Below are positions 1 through 6,275 of a stretch of DNA of 7,815 nucleotides, in pieces (positions within the stretch are counted from its first letter, which is position 1; each line of letters starts with the position of its first letter). This DNA comes from an uncultured Lachnospiraceae bacterium (GTDB lineage Bacteria; Bacillota; Clostridia; Lachnospirales; Lachnospiraceae). The notes under the pieces are model-generated. The model was not told where the DNA came from, did no database searches, and saw nothing but the letters and a program-made list of their open reading frames with translations. Location: positions 1,965 to 9,779 of the forward strand of contig CAJTRU010000105.1 in the NCBI GenBank assembly GCA_910579085.1, in the 5' to 3' direction. The position numbers and the translations under genes were made by a program.

Positions 1-2291
1 AATTAAAATATACAATTATAATACTGGCAATAATTTTATTTTCAGGGATAACAGCCATAGTTCCTAGGACAGCCAATGCCAGAAGCCAGACAGGCTTTAG
101 TAATGATATTAAAATGGAAACTAATACAGATGGAAGCATTGTAAAAGTTACCGGCACTGGCAGGCTTTTTATTGGCAGCAATACTAAAGGGGTTGATACA
201 TTAAATCATAATAACCCCTGGCAGTGGCAATGTGGCATTTCAGATATAAATGTTTCCAAAGATAACAAATATCTGCTTTCAAAGGATGGCGTGCTTTATA
301 ATAAAAAGATGACAGAGCTTCTTTATTACCCGGCTTTTAAAAAGGGGAAGGTTTTTAAAGTCCCAGGCACTGTAAAAAGTATTGCAAATTATGCTTTTAC
401 AGATAACAGGTATCTTAAGAAGGTTACATTAAACAAAGGTTTAAAAAAGATTGGAAGTTATGCTTTTTCAGAAAGTAATATCCAGACAATTAATATTCCG
501 TCCTCTGTAAAGAAAATTGGTGATAATGGTTTTAACGGGTGTATGGAGTTAAAAAATATAGACAACCATGCCAGCCTTACTTTTATATCTGATGGATTAT
601 TTTATAACTGTATCTCTTTAAAGAAGTTAAATCTTGGGGATTCTGTTAAATACATATATGACATGCCATTTTATAACTGCCCTGCTTTAATTTATATTGG
701 GGAGAATAATAAATATTATAAAACTATAGACGGGGTGCTTTATTCCGAAGATATGAAAGAACTGGTGAAGTATTCATGTGGCAGGAACGGGGTATATAAA
801 TTGCCAGATACTGTTTTATCTATAGACCCGTATGCATTTGATAACTGCTATAACCTTAAAAGCCTTACTTTAAATGAAAATATTACAGATTTTCCTCTTT
901 CATTTCTCAGGGGGTGCATATCACTTGAAACAATAAATTTCCCTTTAGCTTTACAGGGGCTTGGCAGCCTCAGGTATTTTGGGGAGGAATATTTATATGA
1001 TGATGAGTTATATAGCCTTCCGAATCTGGAAAATATAAATATACCTTCTGGTAACAAGTATTTTAAAATATATAATGGTGCACTTTATTCTGGTGATTAC
1101 AAGATATTATGGCTTATTCCATATGGAAGGGACGTGCTGGATATACATGAAAATACAGAAATTATATTAAATGAAAGAGGTGCTAATAATTTTGAAGAAA
1201 TAACAATTCCAGAAAGCAATAAGTATTTTGCTTCTTATAAAGGGGTATTATATGATAAATTAATAGAAACCATAAAAATATTTCCAGGAAAATGTAAAAA
1301 TTATGAAGTACCAGCACAGCTAAAAGATGCCAGTGCCCTTATATCTTATATTGATACATCTGATGACACCCCTAGAAGGTATCGTTATTCTTTTAAAGGT
1401 ATTAATAATGGAGGAAGAAACCTTGAAAGTATAACTGTGGAAGAGGGAAATAAATATTTTAAGTCAGAAAATGGTGTGCTTTTTGATTATGGGATGACAA
1501 AACTCTATGTATACCCACGTGCTAAAGAAGGGGAATATACAGTTCCTGGAAGTGTTACAGACATTGATATTGATGCATTTGCAGGGGCATATAAACTTAC
1601 AGGAATTACAGTTCCTTCAAGTATAAAATATGTAGATATCAATGTTGCCGGGTGCACTTCGCTCAGGGAGATGGATTTTAAAGAAGGGATAACAGGCATA
1701 AAGCTTTATGGAAATGCAGAAAAAACGTGTTATAAAGAGCTGGCAAATAAGTTAAATGTGAAAAATATTTATCTGCCAGGTACATTATATAATATAGTTA
1801 TAGATGACATGAATAAGACAGCCACATTCCATGCATATGGCAATACAGGTTTTTATTCATGGCAGGACAGGATTAAAAGTACAAAAAGTTATATAAAATT
1901 TAATGGCTATAAATATAAAAATATTGGTACAGCACCTGGAAAAATTGATTTCCGTTCTGCTGTATGGAAGAAGCAGCATATAAAACTGTCATGGAAGAAA
2001 GCGGTTAAAGGTGCAGATGGATATTTAATAATGCAGACTGTATATAATAACAATAAAGAAGCTATTAAAAGAAGCAGTATAGTGGACAGCAAAGATATAG
2101 TGTTAAAAAACTTGGAAAATACCAAAAAAACTTCTGTTACTATAAAGCCACGGAAAAGCCAGGTGTATAAGTTTTATATTGCAGCATATAAGGATATTAA
2201 TGGTGTAAGGGTATTTGGAAATGGCATACATATAGAATTTGAAACTAAGAATAAAACTAGTGTTTATGATGACAGCGTATTTGTTTTTTAA
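1..2291 (+). CDS. Secreted BspA-like leucine-rich-repeat protein with C-terminal FN3-like domain (5' end cut by window)
   Basis: The reading frame is open from nucleotide 3, giving 762 visible residues up to TAA at 2289-2291. The first in-frame ATG (114) is not the real start: the 37 residues before it form a signal peptide, with a hydrophobic stretch (YTIIILAIILFSGITAIV) and a likely cleavage after A-N-A near residue 26. By alignment with the downstream paralog (MKRLKYLF...), the true start lies about three codons outside the window. The body is made of LRR_5/BspA-type repeats (I-P-x-S-V-x-x-I-x-x-x-A-F-x-x-C-x-x-L) with five interspersed NKYF-x3-GVLY modules starting near visible residues 88, 236, 351, 406 and 483. 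Residues about 645-746 look like a fibronectin type III fold (LSWKKA, GADGYLI, YKFYIAAYKD). No LPXTG or S-layer anchor is visible. BspA-family proteins are extracellular and often bind host proteins or other cells; the ligand here is unknown. Family confidence is high, function low. Confidence 0.9.
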   Translation, partial: LKYTIIILAIILFSGITAIVPRTANARSQTGFSNDIKMETNTDGSIVKVTGTGRLFIGSNTKGVDTLNHNNPWQWQCGISDINVSKDNKYLLSKDGVLYNKKMTELLYYPAFKKGKVFKVPGTVKSIANYAFTDNRYLKKVTLNKGLKKIGSYAFSESNIQTINIPSSVKKIGDNGFNGCMELKNIDNHASLTFISDGLFYNCISLKKLNLGDSVKYIYDMPFYNCPALIYIGENNKYYKTIDGVLYSEDMKELVKYSCGRNGVYKLPDTVLSIDPYAFDNCYNLKSLTLNENITDFPLSFLRGCISLETINFPLALQGLGSLRYFGEEYLYDDELYSLPNLENINIPSGNKYFKIYNGALYSGDYKILWLIPYGRDVLDIHENTEIILNERGANNFEEITIPESNKYFASYKGVLYDKLIETIKIFPGKCKNYEVPAQLKDASALISYIDTSDDTPRRYRYSFKGINNGGRNLESITVEEGNKYFKSENGVLFDYGMTKLYVYPRAKEGEYTVPGSVTDIDIDAFAGAYKLTGITVPSSIKYVDINVAGCTSLREMDFKEGITGIKLYGNAEKTCYKELANKLNVKNIYLPGTLYNIVIDDMNKTATFHAYGNTGFYSWQDRIKSTKSYIKFNGYKYKNIGTAPGKIDFRSAVWKKQHIKLSWKKAVKGADGYLIMQTVYNNNKEAIKRSSIVDSKDIVLKNLENTKKTSVTIKPRKSQVYKFYIAAYKDINGVRVFGNGIHIEFETKNKTSVYDDSVFVF
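281..314 (+). repeat. 34-nt direct repeat, copy 1 (within first LRR gene)
   Basis: This stretch, coding for the first GVLYNKKMT module, is identical over 34 nt to 2639-2672 in the second LRR gene. Surrounding paralogous sequence is clearly more diverged. It is a natural substrate for homologous recombination or a trace of gene conversion. Confidence 0.85.
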
Positions 2292-2296
2292 CTTCA

Positions 2297-2314
2297 TTTA
2301 TCCGCCTGGATAAA
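2297..2314 (+). other. Small inverted repeat between the two LRR genes
   Basis: TTTATCC and GGATAAA form a 7-bp perfect stem around a GCCT loop, six bases after the first LRR stop codon. No T tract follows, so it is a poor intrinsic terminator. It may act as an mRNA processing or stabilising hairpin in a two-gene transcript. The gene-to-gene gap is only 78 bp and I see no good promoter in it, which favours co-transcription of the two LRR genes. Confidence 0.4.
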
Positions 2315-2358
2315 AACATGGGGTTTTATAAAGAACATGAATGTTACAGTTAATTTAC

Positions 2359-2364
2359 AGGGGG
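2359..2364 (+). promoter_or_regulatory. Ribosome binding site that fixes the start of the second LRR gene
   Basis: AGGGGG lies 5 nt before ATG 2370. An in-frame ATG at 2337 has no comparable site and would add 11 residues (MNVTVNLQGAV) in front of a textbook signal peptide. The 2370 start is therefore preferred. Confidence 0.8.
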
Positions 2365-2369
2365 CGGTT

Positions 2370-4316
2370 ATGAAAAGATTAAAATATTTATTTATAATTA
2401 TTCTGTTTTTATTCCCTGATATAATTATGTTTAATAATTATACCAGGACAGAAGCAAAAATCCATGTAAATACCCTTCCAAATGGTGAAATTGAAAGTGT
2501 TATGGGAAGTGGCAGGTTTAATATAGGAAAAAATGTTACAGGTTTTACAAATGCTTATATTGGAAATGATGTGAAAAGTCCCTGGCAGGCAAGTATTACT
2601 GGAGTAACTGTATCAGATAAGAGCAAATACTTTATGGCAAAGGATGGCGTGCTTTATAATAAAAAGATGACAAGGCTGGTTTATTATCCCTCACATAAGA
2701 AGGCGTCTTCTTTTAAAGTGCCAGATACAATTAAAAGTATTGGCTGTTACGCCTTTTTGGGTAACAGATATCTTAAAAAGGTTGTCATTAATGAAGGACT
2801 GGAAAAAATTGAATGGGAAGCTTTTAAGGACAGTAATATTGAAATAGTAAACATTCCTAAATCTGCCAGGGAAATTGGGTATGGCTGTTTTTCGGGATGC
2901 AGAAAATTAAAAAAGGTAAATAATAAAGCTTCTTTAAGTGAAATAGAGGATAATACGTTCAGAAATTGTATTTCATTGCCTAAACTGGAACTTGGAAGCA
3001 ATGTAAACAAAATATCGGAAAAGGCATTTTATAATTGTGGTGCATTAATAAATATACCTGATGGGAATAAGAACTATGTAACAGAGGATGGTATTCTTTA
3101 TTCTGCTGATATAAAGAAGCTTATCAGATATCCAGGGCTTAAGGCTGGAAGTTATATGCTGCCTGGGACTGTACATATTGTATCACCTTATGCTTTTACT
3201 GGATGCCAGAAATTAAAAAGCCTTGAGTTAAATGGTTATATTACAGATTTTCCACTGTCACAGCTTAATGGCTGCATATCATTAGAACGGCTGGTGCTTC
3301 CTGAAAATTTACAACAGGCAGGTTTTATGGATACTAATTATAATGGAAAGCTTTATACAAGAGCACCTGCATATGGGCTAATAAGCCTCAAAGAGATAGA
3401 GGTGCATGAAGACAATGCGTTTTTCAGTGTGCATGATAATGCACTTTATTCAGCTGATTATGAATATTTATATCTTATCCCACATGCAAAAGAGTCTTTG
3501 GAAATACATAAAAATACGCATTATATACTGGACAGGTTCTGCCAGAACCAGTATACAAAGATAACTGTACAGGATGGCAATAAGTATCTGGTTTCTTATA
3601 AGGGTGTGCTTTATGACAAAAATATAAAAACCATAAAAATGTTTCCTGGTAAACTTGAGAGTTACAGAATACCAGCGTCATTAAAAAATGCAGATATCAT
3701 TATAAATTATGTGGCTGGTGAAGAGGAGGATTACAGGCGTGGAAGCTATGTAAATGGATTTAATGATGTTGCAGGAAACCTTAAAAGTATAACAGTTGAA
3801 AAGGGAAACAAGTATTTTTCTTCAAAGGATGGTGTCCTTTTTGACTTAAAGAGGGAAAAAATTTATTTATACCCACGTGCAAAAAAGGGGAAATATACTA
3901 TTCCTGCTTCTGTAAAGAAAATGGATGATAATGCATTTGCAGGTGCACATAAATTAACAGGGCTTGTTGTTCCATCCAGTGTAAGAAATGCTGGAATTAA
4001 TATAGCAGGCTGTAATTCATTAAGAAAAGTGCTTTTTAAGGAAGGCGTGGAAACAGTATATATTTATGGCGGGGCGGAAACGGATTTTTATGGTTTTATG
4101 GGCAGGATTAATGTTAAAAATATATATCTTCCAGGTACATTAAAAAATATTACAATAGAAGGTATTAATAATAATGCTGTTATACATGGATATAATAACC
4201 CGGATATGTGTGCAATACACTATAGTGAAGAGGATGCTTATGAAGAAGATATTATAAGTATAGAGAATTATATAACTTCTAATGGTTATGTGTTTAAAAA
4301 ACTGGAAGCTTTATAA
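2370..4316 (+). CDS. Secreted BspA-like leucine-rich-repeat protein, tandem paralog lacking the FN3-like domain
   Basis: The product has 648 residues. The N-terminus is a signal peptide (basic MKRLK, hydrophobic core about 7-21, likely cleavage after T-E-A at residue 29). The rest aligns end to end with the upstream protein. It has the same LRR_5/BspA-type repeats, with -F-x-x-C-x-x-L- consensus segments, and the same five NKYF-x3-GVLY-type modules, here near residues 85, 233, 349, 404 and 480. Spacing between modules is almost identical in the two proteins (148/116/55/76 against 148/115/55/77). It stops at the point where the upstream protein enters its FN3-like domain. No cell-wall anchor is visible, so it is probably released or held non-covalently. 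It follows the first gene by 78 bp and probably shares its transcript. As for its neighbour, adhesion or surface interaction is the family expectation, and the ligand cannot be read from the sequence. Confidence 0.9.
   Translation: MKRLKYLFIIILFLFPDIIMFNNYTRTEAKIHVNTLPNGEIESVMGSGRFNIGKNVTGFTNAYIGNDVKSPWQASITGVTVSDKSKYFMAKDGVLYNKKMTRLVYYPSHKKASSFKVPDTIKSIGCYAFLGNRYLKKVVINEGLEKIEWEAFKDSNIEIVNIPKSAREIGYGCFSGCRKLKKVNNKASLSEIEDNTFRNCISLPKLELGSNVNKISEKAFYNCGALINIPDGNKNYVTEDGILYSADIKKLIRYPGLKAGSYMLPGTVHIVSPYAFTGCQKLKSLELNGYITDFPLSQLNGCISLERLVLPENLQQAGFMDTNYNGKLYTRAPAYGLISLKEIEVHEDNAFFSVHDNALYSADYEYLYLIPHAKESLEIHKNTHYILDRFCQNQYTKITVQDGNKYLVSYKGVLYDKNIKTIKMFPGKLESYRIPASLKNADIIINYVAGEEEDYRRGSYVNGFNDVAGNLKSITVEKGNKYFSSKDGVLFDLKREKIYLYPRAKKGKYTIPASVKKMDDNAFAGAHKLTGLVVPSSVRNAGINIAGCNSLRKVLFKEGVETVYIYGGAETDFYGFMGRINVKNIYLPGTLKNITIEGINNNAVIHGYNNPDMCAIHYSEEDAYEEDIISIENYITSNGYVFKKLEAL
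2639..2672 (+). repeat. 34-nt direct repeat, copy 2 (within second LRR gene)
   Basis: Identical to 281-314 and at the equivalent codons of the paralog, in the first GVLYNKKMT module. The two copies are about 2.36 kb apart in direct orientation. Recombination between them would fuse the two genes into one hybrid and remove about one gene length. Confidence 0.85.
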
Positions 4317-4332
4317 AAAGCTTCCAGTTTTT
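4297..4332. terminator. Bidirectional intrinsic terminator between convergent genes
   Basis: A 16-bp perfect stem (4297-4312 with 4317-4332) surrounds a 4-nt loop ATAA. The core CTGGAAGCTT/AAGCTTCCAG is flanked by A5 on the left and T5 on the right, so each strand reads hairpin plus U tract. The left arm is coding sequence for the last residues of the second LRR protein, and the TAA stop (4314-4316) begins in the loop. The chemoreceptor stop codon lies 18 nt beyond the stem on the opposite strand, so this element should end both transcripts. Confidence 0.9.
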
Positions 4333-4349
4333 ACAGGTTATATATAATT

Positions 4350-6164
4350 TTATAATTTTACAAACACTTCTGTTTCTTTCTTAAGTGTACTTGCAATTTC
4401 GCGGTTTTCTTCTATTTCCTGTGAGATATTGTCTATATCAGTTGCAAGTTCCTGTACACTGTCGGCGGTGCTTGCTACACCGTTTGTGCCTTCGTCTATG
4501 GCAGTGCTTATTGATTCCATAGAGTTTGCAATTTCTGATACTGAATTTTTAAGTGCATCTGTCCTCATTGTAAACTGTTCCATAACGCTTTCAATGTAAG
4601 TAGCATTTTGTTTGTATTCGCTGCCAGACTTTACAAAGTCTTCAAAATCGTGGAGTATTGAGTTGTTAAGGTAGTCGATAAGGTCATTGGCATGAAATGC
4701 AAGGTTATGTACTGCTTCAACTATAACACTGTTTATTGTCTGGATATGGCTGGCAGTGTTGCTGCTTTCATCAGCAAGGTGGTTGATTTCACTTGCAACA
4801 ACTGCAAAACCTTTGCCTGCTTCACCTGCCCTTGCTGCTTCTATGGATGCATTAAGTGCCAGGAGAGTGGTCTGTTCAGATATATTTAAAATATTGTCAG
4901 TAAGGTTGTTAATCTGGTCAATGCTCTTGCTGTCTTCTATAGCTTTATTAAGTACACTTAATATCTGTGAAACTTTTTCCATAGTAGTATCCATATTTGT
5001 CCTTGCAGTAGTTTCCATTCTTTCAGCATGGTTTTTCATCTGCTTTGAATATGAATTGATTTCAACAGTTTTTTCAGCAATAGTATTAACTTCCTCATTA
5101 ACAGAGGAAACATTGTTATTAATGGTAAATGAATTGTTGCCAACTTCTGACATTGTAGCAGAAAGTTCTTCTGTAAATGCAGACAGGTCAGTTACACTTC
5201 CGTTTGATGTTATTATACGTTCTGAGATTTCCCCTGTTATTTTATCCATTTTATTGGAAATTTCTGAAACCATCCCAAATATGCTCTGGAGTTTTTCAAT
5301 AAATGAATTAATACCATTGCCAAGTGCCGCAATTTCATCATTAGAATATATTGTAATACGCTTAGTCAAATCGCCATGACGTTCATCAATATCTTTAATT
5401 ATTGCAGTAAGTTCACGTTCACCATTTGTAATAGGCCTTATAATCTTTATAAGAACGACAAGGACTGCTATAATTATTGATAAAACACATATAATTATTG
5501 AAACAGCATTTATTACAAATGATACTTTATATACATTCTGGAGTTCCTTTTTCGCATCATCAGATGCGGTTTTTGAATGTTCTACTAAACTGTCAACTTT
5601 TGAATATAAATTATCTGAATAATTTTTTAAATTGACATTTGCAACCTGGAAGGCGTCTTCTTTATTATGGTTAGCACTAAGTGCCATCATATTGGCAATG
5701 TTCTTTTTAAAACCATCATAGTTGCCAATAAGCACATCATATTCATTTTTCTCTTCACTGCCAAGGTACTGCCTGAAATTCTCAAACGTTATGTCAAGTT
5801 CTTTTTCACTTGTATTAATTGAATTGACAAGTTCAATCATTGTAAGTGCATCGGTTGCAACTATATGTGACAATGCCATATTATGTATATTCATAGCACC
5901 ACTTTTTAAATCTGCGAGCACTGTTATTCCAGTAAGATATTTGTCTGAAATAGTAGTGGCTTTGGAATTAACATTTTTTAAATTAGTTATTGAGATTATA
6001 TTTGCTATAATTGCAAGTACAGCCAGTATAAGGAGCGGGGTAAAAAGCCATGTTTTAATGCTGGATTTCCTGGATTTTTTTGCGTGTGTCCTGACAGGCT
6101 TATTATTTTTTGGTTTTTTATTTGGTTTATTATTTTGGTTTTTATTTTGTTTTTTATCTGCCAT
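4350..6164 (-). CDS. Methyl-accepting chemotaxis protein (4HB-type sensor, HAMP, MCP signalling domain)
   Basis: A 604-residue membrane chemoreceptor. Residues 1-38 are a highly basic, Lys/Asn/Gln/Pro-rich cytoplasmic tail. TM1 spans about 39-60. An extracellular helical sensor of about 150 residues follows, probably a four-helix-bundle MCP domain. TM2 spans about 214-242 and HAMP about 243-295 (RPI..., GDLTKRI, NDEIAALGNGIN). The coiled-coil signalling domain runs from about 296 to the end. The conserved tip reads EQTTLLALNASIEAARAGEAGKGFAV from residue 430, with a Thr where EQTN is usual. The arms on each side of the tip are about 150 residues, close to the 22-heptad (44H) class typical of Firmicutes. 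No C-terminal CheR-docking pentapeptide is seen (ends FVKL). It should signal to CheA/CheW. The start at 6164 is chosen because it has a spaced ribosome binding site; a longer frame from 6233 lacks one. It lies downstream of a sugar-binding lipoprotein gene on the same strand. The ligand is unknown. Confidence 0.95.
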   Translation of the reverse strand: MADKKQNKNQNNKPNKKPKNNKPVRTHAKKSRKSSIKTWLFTPLLILAVLAIIANIISITNLKNVNSKATTISDKYLTGITVLADLKSGAMNIHNMALSHIVATDALTMIELVNSINTSEKELDITFENFRQYLGSEEKNEYDVLIGNYDGFKKNIANMMALSANHNKEDAFQVANVNLKNYSDNLYSKVDSLVEHSKTASDDAKKELQNVYKVSFVINAVSIIICVLSIIIAVLVVLIKIIRPITNGERELTAIIKDIDERHGDLTKRITIYSNDEIAALGNGINSFIEKLQSIFGMVSEISNKMDKITGEISERIITSNGSVTDLSAFTEELSATMSEVGNNSFTINNNVSSVNEEVNTIAEKTVEINSYSKQMKNHAERMETTARTNMDTTMEKVSQILSVLNKAIEDSKSIDQINNLTDNILNISEQTTLLALNASIEAARAGEAGKGFAVVASEINHLADESSNTASHIQTINSVIVEAVHNLAFHANDLIDYLNNSILHDFEDFVKSGSEYKQNATYIESVMEQFTMRTDALKNSVSEIANSMESISTAIDEGTNGVASTADSVQELATDIDNISQEIEENREIASTLKKETEVFVKL

Positions 6165-6170
6165 TTTAAA

Positions 6171-6175
6171 CCTCA
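6171..6175 (-). promoter_or_regulatory. Ribosome binding site of the chemoreceptor gene
   Basis: On the minus strand TGAGG is followed by a 6-nt spacer (TTTAAA) and ATG at 6164. A second in-frame ATG at 6176 overlaps this site and is unlikely to be used. The site therefore supports a protein starting MADKKQ. Confidence 0.7.
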
Positions 6176-6184
6176 TTTCTGCAC

Positions 6185-6204
6185 TGCTTTTTGAGCAAAA
6201 AGCA
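6185..6204 (-). other. Hairpin in the chemoreceptor leader (8-bp stem)
   Basis: TGCTTTTT and AAAAAGCA pair perfectly around a 4-nt loop. It ends about 10 nt upstream of the ribosome binding site. It is not followed by a T run on the minus strand, so it is not a classical terminator. It may shape the leader mRNA. Confidence 0.5.
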
Positions 6205-6205
6205 A

Positions 6206-6227
6206 TTTTGTGCCAAGCAGCACAAAG
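6206..6227 (-). other. Second hairpin in the chemoreceptor leader (7-8 bp stem)
   Basis: TTTGTGC pairs with GCACAAA around a 6-nt loop, with one extra possible G-U pair. It sits immediately before the other leader hairpin. On the minus strand the T run of the next hairpin starts a few bases later, so a weak terminator for the binding-protein transcript is possible but not convincing. Confidence 0.45.
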
Positions 6228-6240
6228 ACACAAAATTTAC

Positions 6241-6270
6241 ATTATATCCATGTTATTTACAGAATATTTA
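6241..6270 (-). promoter_or_regulatory. Candidate sigma-D/sigma-28 (motility) promoter for the chemoreceptor gene
   Basis: Read on the minus strand, TAAA (6270-6267) is followed by exactly 15 nt and then ATGGATAT (6251-6244). The known sigma-D consensus is TAAA-N15-GCCGATAT, so the -35 is perfect, the spacing is ideal and the -10 keeps GATAT. An overlapping TATAAT (6246-6241) could also serve as a sigma-A -10, but no good TTGACA-like box sits 16-18 bp upstream. It starts 5 nt after the binding-protein stop codon and about 80 nt before the chemoreceptor start. Confidence 0.5.
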
Positions 6271-6275
6271 TTGTA

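Noticed and set aside
2297..2314. Hairpin between the LRR genes as an intrinsic terminator
   Set aside because: The stem is short and AT-rich and is followed by AACATGGGG rather than a T tract, so it was kept only as an inverted repeat.
2337..2369. Upstream in-frame ATG for the second LRR protein
   Set aside because: It would place 11 residues before a standard signal peptide and has no good ribosome binding site; AGGGGG supports ATG 2370.
1..4316. LRR repeats as a DNA-level repeat array or CRISPR-like structure
   Set aside because: The repetition is at protein level with diverged codons and irregular spacing, and the frame is open throughout, so it is a protein solenoid.
4756..5379. A 207-codon open frame on the plus strand opposite the chemoreceptor gene
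   Set aside because: It is antisense to well-conserved chemoreceptor domains, its translation is a Ser/Leu/Ile-rich shadow with no recognisable domain, and I see no ribosome binding site for it.
6165..6233. A 23-residue N-terminal extension of the chemoreceptor
   Set aside because: The extension runs through the two hairpins, has no ribosome binding site, and the start at 6164 has a correctly spaced TGAGG.
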